Assembly: GCA_002432805.1 (NCBI GenBank)
Contig: DJGV01000016.1
Location: 34,191-98,190 of the forward strand
Direction of reading: 5' to 3'
From: Fervidobacterium sp. UBA5837
GTDB taxonomy: Bacteria; Thermotogota; Thermotogae; Thermotogales; Fervidobacteriaceae
DNA length: 64,000 nt
In this document: positions 1 to 8,580 of the stretch, piece after piece
Layout: each line of letters begins with the position of its first letter
How positions within the stretch are numbered: the stretch's first letter is position 1
Notes under the pieces: model-generated
What the model was told of the DNA's origin: nothing
The model's database searches: none
The model's input: the letters and a program-made list of their open reading frames with translations, nothing else
Translations under genes and position numbers: made by a program

Positions 1-1269
1 AGTCACGTATACTTTGAATTCTGCATACCTTTTGATTTCCACAACGTCTTTGTCTTTCAATGTGTACGTAGAAAGCTTGGACATATCGACAATTTGGTTG
101 TTGATCTTTACCGATTCTATCCATTTCATCTGGTCAGTCTTTAGACCACCGATCTTGACAAATAGTTGACTTAACGTCCTTGGTTCGTCTGGATCAAAAG
201 TCACTGTGCTCTGCTGTGCAAAGTCCCCAGTCACGTATACTTTGAATTCTGGATATTTTCTAATTTCGACAACTGTACCGGTAGTCAATTTAACTTCATT
301 TGCCTTCAAAAGTAATGTTGAATCGTAGTTTTGTACTTTCCCGTCTGGTGTAGTTATGAGTATCGATTCGACCCATTTGTAATCTTCTTTAGCTATTCCA
401 CCTGCTTTGGCGAGTGCTAAGTTCAACGTCAGCTGCTCTGTTGGAAGAAATGTCTTTATGCCGGTGGAGGGTACATATCCTATAACATATACATATTTTT
501 CATCCCTTTTTGGAATGTACAACGTTGAACCTTGTTTTAAGGCATAGTCTGTCTTACCATATATCACATCCTCCAAGTTAATGGTGACCGCCTTATTATC
601 AACCACGAGCACCGTACTCTCTATCTGTGCGATATCTTTGTTGAGTGGCCCAAGTTTTAAGAGCAATGTTCTTAAAGTTAATCCCGGTTCGTATGGTGTG
701 CTATACGTGTACGCACCACTTATCTGTACTGCCTTATCGTACGTAAGCGGAGGAAGGTATATGATATCGCCCTCTTCGATAACAGGGTCTTTCACAATCG
801 TCCCATCATAAAAATAACCCATCATATTGTATGTGTCCGTTTTACCCTTTTTTGTGACCTTCACATTTGTGAAATCAACTTCGGATGATTTTGTGATGCT
901 TAGGTATGAAAAAAGTTTTGAAAGTGTCACTTCTGGTAAGAATGAAATATCGAATGTACGGTTTAATACGCCTTGTATGAAGATGTACATCGGGGCATAT
1001 TGCGAAACGTAAACTGTAACAACAGGACTTTTCACAAATTTCCCAACCGTTTGTTCGATCAACGGCTTTACTTGATCAGGTGTTAGACCAACTACTTTTA
1101 AGTTACCTGCATATGGGTACGGTATTGTACCATCGTTTGCCACTCGTACGATCTTTGAAAAATCTGGCTGACTGAATACTTCGATCGTAAGGGTATCCCC
1201 AATGCGGATGTTGTAAGAAAAAGAGATGATTGATAAAAGGATTAGCAAAGAAAAAACACACTTTTTCAC
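1..1269 (-). CDS. SLBB-domain polysaccharide export protein (3' end outside window)
   Basis: Start is GTG at 1269, preceded by AAGGAGGT; the reading frame stays open to the window edge (423 codons seen), so the C-terminus is missing. The product begins with a hydrophobic signal segment (residues 5-18), then a Poly_export-type stretch (IRIGDTLTIEVFSQ, about residues 21-35) and at least four SLBB-like repeats, several ending in a motif like EFKVYVTG. Proteins of this family sit in the outer envelope and help export capsular or exopolysaccharide. No lipobox is visible, unlike classical Wza. It diverges from a nucleotide-sugar dehydrogenase gene, which fits a polysaccharide locus. The last two repeats are near copies at DNA level (23 identical bases at 1-23 and 229-251). 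Family call is firm; the exported polymer is unknown. Confidence 0.85.
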   Translation of the reverse strand, partial: MKKCVFSLLILLSIISFSYNIRIGDTLTIEVFSQPDFSKIVRVANDGTIPYPYAGNLKVVGLTPDQVKPLIEQTVGKFVKSPVVTVYVSQYAPMYIFIQGVLNRTFDISFLPEVTLSKLFSYLSITKSSEVDFTNVKVTKKGKTDTYNMMGYFYDGTIVKDPVIEEGDIIYLPPLTYDKAVQISGAYTYSTPYEPGLTLRTLLLKLGPLNKDIAQIESTVLVVDNKAVTINLEDVIYGKTDYALKQGSTLYIPKRDEKYVYVIGYVPSTGIKTFLPTEQLTLNLALAKAGGIAKEDYKWVESILITTPDGKVQNYDSTLLLKANEVKLTTGTVVEIRKYPEFKVYVTGDFAQQSTVTFDPDEPRTLSQLFVKIGGLKTDQMKWIESVKINNQIVDMSKLSTYTLKDKDVVEIKRYAEFKVYVT

Positions 1270-1327
1270 CGCCTAGACCTCCTTGAAATGTTTTATTTAT
1301 CTCGAATTATTGGAAAAATCAAGTATC

Positions 1328-1349
1328 AATGTCTTGTTTAGCAGACATT
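1328..1349. repeat. Inverted repeat in the SLBB gene leader
   Basis: AATGTCT and AGACATT are 7-bp complementary arms separated by 8 bases. The repeat lies between the proposed -10 box and the start codon of the SLBB export gene, so it would be part of that 5' untranslated leader. It could be an RNA hairpin or an operator; nothing in the sequence decides. Confidence 0.4.
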
Positions 1350-1356
1350 ATTTTAA

Positions 1357-1362
1357 ATTATA
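1357..1362 (-). promoter_or_regulatory. -10 box of the SLBB export gene promoter
   Basis: Read on the minus strand this is an extended -10, TGGTATAAT, about 90 bases before the GTG start. The -35 region is poor (TTTCAA-like at 17 bp spacing), which is common for extended -10 promoters. Confidence 0.5.
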
Positions 1363-1434
1363 CCATAATTCGATTAGATTGAAAAGCTTTGAAAAAAGTT
1401 ATATCGATTCACTCTTTCTTCCCCATAATTTCAA

Positions 1435-1463
1435 TTGACTTCGTTATTGTCTTGTGATATAAT
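1435..1463 (+). promoter_or_regulatory. Promoter of the nucleotide-sugar dehydrogenase gene
   Basis: TTGACT at 1435-1440, a 17-bp spacer and TATAAT at 1458-1463, with TG at the extended -10 position (TGATATAAT). This is close to the sigma-70 consensus and lies about 45 bases before the gene start. Confidence 0.8.
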
Positions 1464-1480
1464 TCATTCAATGAATGAAT
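1462..1480. promoter_or_regulatory. Perfect 19-bp palindrome overlapping -10 box and expected transcription start
   Basis: ATTCATTCAATGAATGAAT consists of 9-bp arms around one central base. It overlaps the last two bases of the -10 box and covers the predicted transcription start (about 1470). That position is typical for a repressor operator of the dehydrogenase gene; the regulator is not identifiable from this window. Confidence 0.55.
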
Positions 1481-1508
1481 ACATGAAATGTGATGGAGGT
1501 GAGTTAAA

Positions 1509-2807
1509 GTGAGTCTGTATGAGAAGATACTAGGGAAAAATGCAACTGTTGGAGTAATTGGTATTGGATATGTGGGTCTGCCGTTGGCAGTCGAGAAGGC
1601 TAGAGCAGGTTTCAAAGTTGTAGGATTTGATATTCTGCAGAAACGTGTTGACATGGTAAATCGTGCTGAAAATTATATCGGTGATGTGGATGATGATGAA
1701 CTGAAAGAGTTGGTAAACACCGGAAAACTGCGTGCAACGACTAATTTTGATGAACTTGCAAATTGTGATGTTATCAGCATATGTGTACCTACACCGCTTG
1801 ATCAATTTAAACAACCTGACTTGAGTTACATCGTAAATAGTGCAAATGAAGTAAAGAAGAGACTGAGAAGGAATCAGTTGATAGTACTCGAGAGTACAAC
1901 GTATCCTGGAACAACCGAAGAAGTTGTCCTTCCAATTTTGGAGGAGGCTGGGTTGAAAGTGGGGAAGGATTTCTATCTTGCATTTAGCCCAGAACGAGTG
2001 GACCCTGGAAATCCGCGGTACAAGACAAGGAATACACCAAAAGTCGTTGGCGGCGTGACACCCGAGTGTACAAAACATGCAGTTGCCTTGTACGAAGGTG
2101 TACTTGAAGCTGGGGTTTTTCCTGTTTCGTCACCACGCGCAGCAGAGATGACGAAGATTTTAGAAAACACATTCAGACTTGTGAATATAGCTTTGGTGCA
2201 AGAGATGACGAAGGTTTCAGAAAAGATGAATGTAAACATCTGGGAAGTAATAGAAGCTGCATCAACAAAACCGTTTGGATACATGCCATTTTATCCTGGC
2301 CCTGGTATAGGTGGACATTGCATACCGATAGATCCATTTTATCTTGTTTACAAGGCGAAAGAATACGATGAGCATATGATGCTTGTCGAAGTAGCTGGAG
2401 AGATTTCGGATAATATGCCGTATTACGTTGTCGACAGGCTTTCCGATATATTGAACGATAGAAGAGAGTGCTTGAACGGTGCAAACATATTACTGCTTGG
2501 TGTAACCTATAAGGGCAACATCGATGATTTAAGAGAAAGTCCTGCATTAAAAGTTATTGAAATACTTGAGAGGAAGAAAGCCAATGTGTTCTATTATGAT
2601 CCGTTCATTCCAGAATTCACTCACAACGGCAAACACTACAAACGAGTCGAGATGAGTGAGGAGACGTTGAAAAAGATGAATGGTGTGGTAATCACATCTG
2701 GTCATACAATAGGTATCGATTACGAATTCGTAGCGAAGAATGTACCATTTTTATTTGATACAAAAAATGTTACAAAAGGTAGGATCAAGAATACGATACT
2801 TCTCTAG
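1509..2807 (+). CDS. UDP-glucose/GDP-mannose dehydrogenase family protein (nucleotide sugar dehydrogenase)
   Basis: 432 aa, GTG start at 1509 with GGAGGTGA just upstream. The N-terminal Rossmann domain carries GIGYVGLP at residues 17-24 for NAD binding. The central dehydrogenase signature GIGGHCIPIDP contains the catalytic cysteine C271, and the C-terminal UDP-binding domain includes GVTYKGNIDDLRESP. The family oxidises a UDP-sugar twice to the uronic acid. The sequence resembles the UDP-N-acetyl-hexosamine dehydrogenase branch (WecC/WbpA-like) more than UDP-glucose dehydrogenase, but substrate cannot be fixed by eye. It sits next to the SLBB export gene, which suggests a role in surface polysaccharide precursor supply. 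A hairpin terminator follows, so it is probably transcribed alone. Confidence 0.92.
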   Translation: MSLYEKILGKNATVGVIGIGYVGLPLAVEKARAGFKVVGFDILQKRVDMVNRAENYIGDVDDDELKELVNTGKLRATTNFDELANCDVISICVPTPLDQFKQPDLSYIVNSANEVKKRLRRNQLIVLESTTYPGTTEEVVLPILEEAGLKVGKDFYLAFSPERVDPGNPRYKTRNTPKVVGGVTPECTKHAVALYEGVLEAGVFPVSSPRAAEMTKILENTFRLVNIALVQEMTKVSEKMNVNIWEVIEAASTKPFGYMPFYPGPGIGGHCIPIDPFYLVYKAKEYDEHMMLVEVAGEISDNMPYYVVDRLSDILNDRRECLNGANILLLGVTYKGNIDDLRESPALKVIEILERKKANVFYYDPFIPEFTHNGKHYKRVEMSEETLKKMNGVVITSGHTIGIDYEFVAKNVPFLFDTKNVTKGRIKNTILL

Positions 2808-2870
2808 TAACCTAGCTACTAGAATAATTCTGTAGACGCAATGGATAGTTGAAAGTAATATGGGGAAAGT

Positions 2871-2903
2871 AAAATGGGGATGAGAAGCCATCCCCATTTT
2901 TTG
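2871..2903 (+). terminator. Rho-independent terminator after the dehydrogenase gene
   Basis: Perfect 12-bp stem AAAATGGGGATG / CATCCCCATTTT with a six-base loop, running into a T-rich end. It lies 64 bases after the stop codon. A similar hairpin follows the next gene. Confidence 0.85.
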
Positions 2904-2957
2904 TAGGACGTTTTGAAAAATATAGAAATATGGTATAATAAATAATGTATGAGAGTG

Positions 2958-2987
2958 TTGACAAGGTACTGATTGAATTACTATTAT
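2958..2987 (+). promoter_or_regulatory. Promoter of the FN3-like lipoprotein gene
   Basis: TTGACA at 2958-2963, 18-bp spacer, TATTAT at 2982-2987, about 50 bases before the ATG. A second -10-like TATAAT occurs at 2934-2939 but its -35 spacing (TTGAAA, 15 bp) is poor. Confidence 0.65.
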
Positions 2988-3039
2988 GCAGGTATATTGA
3001 TAAACTAGTAAAAGACAATTCCGTGGGAGGTCTGTTCAA

Positions 3040-5238
3040 ATGAGGAACGTATCGAAAGGTTTAAAGAATACCTATTTGGTTCTCTTGTTTGCTTTTGTTG
3101 TTCTTACGTCATGTGTCCCAAACAACAACAACCAAAGTATTGTATTAGTTGAACCAATGAATACATCCGTTGGAGTACCATTAAATGGTCAAACGTTTGT
3201 TTTTAAAGGAATGGTTGGTACGGAATATGAGTTAATAATAAAAAAGGATTCAACTAATGAGACTGTTTTTCAAAAGAGTGTTGTACTAGATACTGAAATT
3301 TTTTCAGTGAAAATTGACAACGGGAAATTGGCACCAAATACAACGTACAGATGGTATGTTAGGGTAAAAGGCAACGATTCGAAGGTAAGTGATCTTTGGA
3401 AATTCACAACAAAAGAAAATTCTACACCAGTTATTTCTAAGCTAAAACCTAATGGTTTGTCAAATCAACCATTCGGAATGTTATCTTTGGCATGGGATTC
3501 AAATGATGCTGACAATGATGATTTGACGTTTAAAATTAGGATCTATGAGAAGGGAAAGGATGCACCTGTTGAATTAGAAGTAGCTACAAACACATGTGTT
3601 GTCAAAAATCTTAAACAGACTACTGAATACACTTGGAGTGTTGTTGCAGAAGACCCTTGGGGAGCCAAAAGTACGGAAGAATCTGCAACATTTTCCACAA
3701 AGGCCAATGAGGCACCTCAAAGAATAGAACTTCTGTTTCCAAAAGATGGTGCAACCGATGTAAATTTCAACAATTTGACTATCAAATGGGAAGGTTTTGA
3801 CGCAGATTATGAGGATTTGAAATATTCACTGACTTTGATTTCCGAATCAGATCCGAATCCGAATCCGAATCCTTTGTTAAGTGGTTCAACGAATACTACT
3901 TATACGGTAACTGGTGGTCTAAAAGTAAAGACACCTTATGTCCTCAAGATTAAGGCTGTTGACACTTACGGTGAGTCTTTGGAGAAGTCATTTACTTTCA
4001 CAACAAAAGATAACACGTCACCTTTGGCACCATCTTTGACTAAACCAGCGAGTGGAGCCAACATCAATTTTGCCAAGCTGAACAGTTATACATTCGAGTG
4101 GAACTCATCGACAGATCCTGATGGTGATGATGTATACTACACATTCGTACTCATAGATCCATATGGAAATCAAAAGAACCGCGGTCCTATATACGAAAAT
4201 TATTACACGATAGATGACTTAAAAAGTGAATTGACTGTTGGCAAGCAGTACGGATGGAAGGTTATAGCAAATGATTCTCATGGTGCAACATCGACGAGTG
4301 AGACTTTTTATTTCACGACGAATTCAAATACTGCTCCTACTATAAGCAATCCTTATCCAGCCAACGGGGCCTCAGGATTGGCAAATAGAATATCAAAATT
4401 CAGTTGGACTGCTACTGACCCCGATGGAGATAAGCTAACGTACGCTATCTACATAGGTGATTCACCAGATAGACTTACATTGGCAGCATCTGATTTAACA
4501 AAATCTGAATACGAAACTAATAGAACCTTCGATTTTTCGAAGACCTATTATTGGAAAGTCGTAGTAAGTGATGGTTTTAACGACCCAGTTCAGAGCGATA
4601 TATGGAGTTTTAAGATAACCGATCAAGATTACGCCCCGACGATGCCAGAACTTCTCTCGCCAACTGATGGGCAAATGGACGTTTCATTCAAAGGTGCTAC
4701 ATTTAAATGGAATGCAAGTACCGACAGAGAAAGTTCTCAAGGAGAACTCACGTACTATCTATATGTAGGCAAGCCTGATGATATGAACCTTGTAGCAACC
4801 ATAACCGGTGAGGATAATCCTCAAATCTCTCACACAGTTACGAATTTGGCACCATTGACAACTTACAATTGGAGAATCGAAGTAAAAGATGGTTTTGGTA
4901 ACTATGCGTATAGTGCAACTTGGTCGTTTACAACAAAGAAGAATCTTGCTCCGAGCACCCCAAAGAATCCAAACCCAGCAGATGGTTCTTCTTTACCTTT
5001 GAGTAAGATTACATTTGCATGGTATGCAACAGATCCTGATGGAGATCGACTTAGTTATGACATCTACATAAGTACTGCAAGTAATTTCGCTTCAGTGTTG
5101 AAGCAAGCAACTCCAACACAATCTAACTACGAGTGGACTCCTCCATCGACGGGGACATATTACTGGTATGTCGTTGCAAAAGACCCATACGGTGGAAAAG
5201 TTGATGGACCGACTTGGAGTTTTGAAGTAACAGAATAA
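3040..5238 (+). CDS. Exported lipoprotein with about seven fibronectin-III-like repeats
   Basis: 732 aa, ATG start with GGGAGGT upstream. Residues 12-24 are a hydrophobic signal followed by a lipobox VVLTSC, so C25 should be lipidated and the protein held at the cell surface. The rest is a chain of about seven repeats of roughly 100 residues, starting near 28, 129, 225, 325, 428, 528 and 637. Each has a proline-rich entry strand (AP.....P.DG), a DxDGDxLTY-type loop and a closing YxWxVxxxD.xG....S...F.F strand, as in Fn3/Ig-like domains. There is no catalytic domain. A hexanucleotide microsatellite at 3853-3870 codes Asn-Pro repeats. Likely role is adhesion or surface structure, an inference from architecture only. 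It is flanked by its own promoter and terminator. Confidence 0.8.
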   Translation: MRNVSKGLKNTYLVLLFAFVVLTSCVPNNNNQSIVLVEPMNTSVGVPLNGQTFVFKGMVGTEYELIIKKDSTNETVFQKSVVLDTEIFSVKIDNGKLAPNTTYRWYVRVKGNDSKVSDLWKFTTKENSTPVISKLKPNGLSNQPFGMLSLAWDSNDADNDDLTFKIRIYEKGKDAPVELEVATNTCVVKNLKQTTEYTWSVVAEDPWGAKSTEESATFSTKANEAPQRIELLFPKDGATDVNFNNLTIKWEGFDADYEDLKYSLTLISESDPNPNPNPLLSGSTNTTYTVTGGLKVKTPYVLKIKAVDTYGESLEKSFTFTTKDNTSPLAPSLTKPASGANINFAKLNSYTFEWNSSTDPDGDDVYYTFVLIDPYGNQKNRGPIYENYYTIDDLKSELTVGKQYGWKVIANDSHGATSTSETFYFTTNSNTAPTISNPYPANGASGLANRISKFSWTATDPDGDKLTYAIYIGDSPDRLTLAASDLTKSEYETNRTFDFSKTYYWKVVVSDGFNDPVQSDIWSFKITDQDYAPTMPELLSPTDGQMDVSFKGATFKWNASTDRESSQGELTYYLYVGKPDDMNLVATITGEDNPQISHTVTNLAPLTTYNWRIEVKDGFGNYAYSATWSFTTKKNLAPSTPKNPNPADGSSLPLSKITFAWYATDPDGDRLSYDIYISTASNFASVLKQATPTQSNYEWTPPSTGTYYWYVVAKDPYGGKVDGPTWSFEVTE
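3853..3870 (+). repeat. Hexanucleotide tandem repeat (CCGAAT)3 inside the lipoprotein gene
   Basis: Three perfect CCGAAT units followed by a partial one encode Pro-Asn dipeptides. Because the unit is 6 bp, copy-number change would lengthen the loop without a frameshift. Confidence 0.7.
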
Positions 5239-5263
5239 GAAGCTTTCGAAGATACGAATTACT

Positions 5264-5287
5264 ATGGGGATGGGAAACCACCCCCAT
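5264..5287 (+). terminator. Terminator hairpin after the lipoprotein gene
   Basis: ATGGGGATGG / CCACCCCCAT pair with one A-C mismatch and a GAAA loop. The T-tract after it is weak (TTCTATAG), so termination may be partial. The stem resembles the terminator at 2871-2903. Confidence 0.65.
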
Positions 5288-5351
5288 TTCTATAGATATT
5301 GATCGTGTATCTTTCTTATTGAATACATTTCACGAGTATCCAATCGAAAGC

Positions 5352-5362
5352 TGTGGTATAAT
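5352..5362 (+). promoter_or_regulatory. Extended -10 promoter of mgsA
   Basis: TGTGGTATAAT: TATAAT at 5357-5362 with a TG extension; no good -35. It lies about 68 bases before the chosen TTG start and argues against the in-frame ATG at 5373, which would fall at about the transcription start. Confidence 0.55.
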
Positions 5363-5429
5363 TCTTGAGTAGGTGTATTTTTCGATCAGCAATAGCGATT
5401 TGTATGAAATTTGTCTGGAGGTGTTTGCT

Positions 5430-5843
5430 TTGCAAAAAGTTGCTCTTATTGCACACGATAAAAAGAAACTTGATCTGGCGATGTTTGTGAAAGAATGGAA
5501 GCATGTTTTTGAAAAGTGCGAACTTTATGCAACAAAGTCAACTGGTACAATAGTCGGAGAGAAGATCGGATTAAAGGTTACTACTTTAGAATCCGGTCCT
5601 TATGGTGGCGATATGCAGATTGGGGCAATGATAGTGAATGGGAATATAGATTTTGTACTTTTTTTAAGAGACCCACTCACTGCACAACCCCATGAACCTG
5701 ATGTAAGTGCGCTATTGAGAGTGTGTGACGTGCACAATGTGCCGCTTGCAACAAACCTTGCAACTGCTAATGCACTTGTTCTGGAGATAGAGAAAAGAAT
5801 AAACCAAGAAAGCGGTGGAGAAGATAATGGAGAAAAAAAGTAA
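5430..5843 (+). CDS. mgsA: Methylglyoxal synthase
   Basis: 137 aa from a TTG start at 5430, chosen because GGAGG lies 8 bases upstream; the frame also has an ATG at 5373 but that lies at the promoter. The enzyme converts dihydroxyacetone phosphate to methylglyoxal and phosphate in the cytoplasm, a bypass of lower glycolysis. The start of the mature sequence VALIAHD, the GPYGGDMQ phosphate/catalytic Asp motif, the DPLTAQPHEPD motif and LLRVCDVHNVPLATN match the family along its whole length. The gene overlaps the start of the next gene by about 17 bases, suggesting a two-gene operon. Confidence 0.93.
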   Translation: MQKVALIAHDKKKLDLAMFVKEWKHVFEKCELYATKSTGTIVGEKIGLKVTTLESGPYGGDMQIGAMIVNGNIDFVLFLRDPLTAQPHEPDVSALLRVCDVHNVPLATNLATANALVLEIEKRINQESGGEDNGEKK

Positions 5844-6903
5844 GAATTCCAGTGATAATGCAAATGCAAGACGCAGCAATGCCAGAAGTATATCTGAAAA
5901 CGTAGCTGTCAATGCAAGAGATACTTCTAAGGGGGGGCGCAAAAAGGATAGATGGTTGGTACTTGTTTATTTTGGCGTTTTCTTGTTTCTTTCTCATCAA
6001 GTAGCATACGTTATTGGAGCTATTGTTTTAGCGTTTTATTTTTCCGTAATTCTCGATGTCCCATACGAGTATCTATTGAAAAAGACTAAGCAGAAATGGC
6101 TCGCAGTTATGAGTTATATTCTTGTTGTAGTACTGTTTGTTTATGCTGTAATCTCTTTCTTCCCAACAGTTATCAGTGAAGTGCAGAGCCTGTTCTCACA
6201 GATACAAAATGTAAACATCATTGGATTACCGGAATGGGTGCAAAATATATTGGAACAACTCGGTGACAATTTGTCTAATATAGTTGTGTCGTTGATGAAC
6301 CAGGTAATTACTTTCGTTCCATCGCTTGTTACTATGGTTATGCTCTTGGTTGCGACTATGATCGGTCTTGAAAGTATAAAGAGTTATATAGGAAAAAGAC
6401 TGGACCTTCTTTTCGTGGAAGATCCAGCATTTGGAAGACAATTTGCTATTAAATTGTTTTTAGATGTGAGACGATACGTTAGAGGGCAAGTGTTGGTTTC
6501 TTTCATAAGCGCGACACTTACAACAATTGGATTGTTCGTACTTAATATACCTTCAGCGCTTACTCTTGGCGTCTTGACCTTTGTTACCGGATTTTTTCCA
6601 TACATAGGCATCATAATTGCATCGATTCCAATCTATCTGTTAGGGTTTTCAGTTGGTGGACTAAATGGAATTATTTGGATTACCGTCTTGCTTGTGGGTG
6701 TCAATCAATCCGAGACTTGGTTGTACGGCCCGAAAATTCAGAGTGATAATTTGAAAATTCACTGGTTCATTATAATGGCATCGATATTGATTTTTGTGGG
6801 AATTTTCGGCTTTTCTGGTGTGATTATTGCTCTGCCAGTGCTTCTATTTATAAGAGATTTCTGGAAGTTCTACGTGAAACCCGATGGAGCAAGTTCCCAT
6901 TAA
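5827..6903 (+). CDS. AI-2E family transporter (TqsA/PerM-like permease)
   Basis: 358 aa from ATG 5827, with GGTGGAG upstream; an in-frame GTG at 5815 is the alternative. The N-terminal 40 residues are hydrophilic and rich in Ser, Asn and Arg. They are followed by paired membrane helices (about 45-90 and 95-125), a soluble middle part, and a C-terminal cluster of helices with TGFFPYIG and a late proline-containing helix, the layout of the AI-2E/UPF0118 exporter family. Members export quorum signals or act as Na+/H+ antiporters; substrate here is unknown. It ends 15 bases from a convergent gene with no clear hairpin between them. Confidence 0.85.
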   Translation: MEKKSKNSSDNANARRSNARSISENVAVNARDTSKGGRKKDRWLVLVYFGVFLFLSHQVAYVIGAIVLAFYFSVILDVPYEYLLKKTKQKWLAVMSYILVVVLFVYAVISFFPTVISEVQSLFSQIQNVNIIGLPEWVQNILEQLGDNLSNIVVSLMNQVITFVPSLVTMVMLLVATMIGLESIKSYIGKRLDLLFVEDPAFGRQFAIKLFLDVRRYVRGQVLVSFISATLTTIGLFVLNIPSALTLGVLTFVTGFFPYIGIIIASIPIYLLGFSVGGLNGIIWITVLLVGVNQSETWLYGPKIQSDNLKIHWFIIMASILIFVGIFGFSGVIIALPVLLFIRDFWKFYVKPDGASSH

Positions 6904-6918
6904 GGAGCTGTGATATTT

Positions 6919-8493
6919 TTATTTTACTCCAATTGCCACTGGTATATTTCTTGGTGATGTGGTAGTAACGTATTTACCGTTGTAAATCATGGAAGTTGAC
7001 CCTCCTCCATCTAACATCATTGCAGAATCATACCCTTTTGAGAGCAAAAACTGGACTGCCTCATCGTAGTTCATGCCGCTTCCATTTACTCCCTCTATGG
7101 TTATTAAGTGCACCTTATCATCCTTTATTGCGATGATCGTTCTTGAAGTTCTCGTTGTTGGTATTCCACCGCCGTATCTGAGTTTTTCTTCGTTTGCATC
7201 GACTATGGCCTTTCCATCTTGGATGAGTAATGGACCTGCACCTACTGCGTTCTTTATCTTGTACCCGTTATCTGTATATATTTCAATAGAAAATTCCGAA
7301 CCTTTTGAAATCTTGGTGAGAAATTGATTGTAAATATCTTTACCAACCATAACAATATAAGAGTTACTTGGCACATACGAGGTGTAACCAATGGAAGCTA
7401 CTTTTTTGTTTGTGATGACAAGGTATTCTTTCGTACGATCGTTTGGAATTTTCAATTTGTATTCTGAGGTGTAGAGGTTTACCTCGCTTAGTGAGCTTGT
7501 ATTCACACCTTTTACAAGAAGCAAAACATCGCCTATCCTAACGGTTATATCGAAGTATGCTTTGTATATGAAAACTTTATTGTCTGTAGTCTGGATAAAA
7601 ACAGGTCTTAATCCATACCTGTGAGATAAAACATTCCCATTTGATATGATTACATCAATTGGCAATCCAGTTGAAGGATCAAAATAGTTTGCATTCACGC
7701 CGTATGAATAACCATTCTGTGACAGTATGCTTTGCAATGGTGCAGTTGTTCCCAATCCTTTAGATGGAATAAGTGGCGTAATATTTACATACTTTGGGTC
7801 TACGATAAGATAATTTACAAGGAAAGTCCTACCTGCGTATTTCTCAGTCTTACTTGTGTACTCAATTTTCTTGATAGACGGGAAGAGGGTTATGATTGCG
7901 TTCTGACCTGAAAAACGTGTTTCGTATCTTTCGATGGCTTTGTTGATGGTTAAGGTAACAGTGCTATTTTTCTTTGAAACTGTGATTTCTGGAGGTATCT
8001 TTTGGCCCTCAATTATTGCTGGAGCGATAGTCACGGTTAGTTTACCGTTTGATACGTCAACATTGATAAGGTTTTTGACGAGTTGAGTAGAAGCACTTAT
8101 CGTTAGAACATCATTTGAATAGGACAAGGATGTGACAGAAATTGGTTTGTCATAGTAAATATCATCGGATTTCGAGAGATTGAGGAAATTGGTTATAAAA
8201 TCCGACTTGACAAGCACCTTACTATTCGAGATCAAGTATGCATCTTTTACGTAAGTCTCAAAATCTATGAGAAGATCTCCCGAAGAACCGATAATGAGTT
8301 TTTTGTTGTATATAAGATATATCTTCTCATTCTTAACAATACTAAATCCAATATCTTTGAGTTGCTCTTCGTCAAAATATCCGTTCTTAATTTCGTATAT
8401 CTTTCCATTGATCAAGAAAGTTTGAGCAAACAAAAGATCTGTCACCATTAAGATAGTAATCAATAACAATAACAAAAATTTTTGAGGTAGCAA
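6919..8493 (-). CDS. Exported phosphodiester glycosidase family protein (NAGPA/DUF2233)
   Basis: 524 aa from a TTG start at 8493, chosen because AGGGGTG lies 8 bases upstream and the next residues form a clean signal peptide (LPQKFLLLLLITILMV...LLFA, cleavage before QTF). The frame is open further upstream but has no ribosome site there. The N-terminal half has beta-rich AMIN-like stretches (about residues 110-210). The C-terminal half carries the phosphodiester glycosidase signature: a GGIPTTRTSRTIIA segment, a GVNGSGMN motif and LDGGGSTSMIYNG near the end. Relatives cut sugar phosphodiesters in exopolysaccharides or act on cell-wall glycans. Substrate here is unknown. A hairpin separates it from deoA upstream. 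Confidence 0.85.
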   Translation of the reverse strand: MLPQKFLLLLLITILMVTDLLFAQTFLINGKIYEIKNGYFDEEQLKDIGFSIVKNEKIYLIYNKKLIIGSSGDLLIDFETYVKDAYLISNSKVLVKSDFITNFLNLSKSDDIYYDKPISVTSLSYSNDVLTISASTQLVKNLINVDVSNGKLTVTIAPAIIEGQKIPPEITVSKKNSTVTLTINKAIERYETRFSGQNAIITLFPSIKKIEYTSKTEKYAGRTFLVNYLIVDPKYVNITPLIPSKGLGTTAPLQSILSQNGYSYGVNANYFDPSTGLPIDVIISNGNVLSHRYGLRPVFIQTTDNKVFIYKAYFDITVRIGDVLLLVKGVNTSSLSEVNLYTSEYKLKIPNDRTKEYLVITNKKVASIGYTSYVPSNSYIVMVGKDIYNQFLTKISKGSEFSIEIYTDNGYKIKNAVGAGPLLIQDGKAIVDANEEKLRYGGGIPTTRTSRTIIAIKDDKVHLITIEGVNGSGMNYDEAVQFLLSKGYDSAMMLDGGGSTSMIYNGKYVTTTSPRNIPVAIGVK

Positions 8494-8532
8494 GTCAACA
8501 ACACCCCTGTCTTTATGATGATTTATTCTGAT

Positions 8533-8562
8533 AAAATCATGCGTACTAACACGCATGATTTT
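8533..8562 (-). terminator. Terminator hairpin after the nucleoside phosphorylase gene
   Basis: Perfect 12-bp stem AAAATCATGCGT / ACGCATGATTTT with a 6-base loop, lying 19 bases beyond the stop codon of the phosphorylase gene and before the glycosidase gene. T-run is short (TTTT), and the A-rich other arm could also let it work on the plus strand. Confidence 0.7.
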
Positions 8563-8580
8563 TGGCAGAAGCTCGTAATC

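Noticed and set aside
1530..2078. 182-codon open frame antisense to the nucleotide-sugar dehydrogenase gene
   Set aside because: Lies wholly inside a clear gene in the opposite direction, with no recognisable protein pattern or ribosome site.
5373..5429. ATG at 5373 as the mgsA start
   Set aside because: It falls about ten bases after the -10 box and adds 19 residues absent from the family; TTG 5430 has a proper ribosome site.
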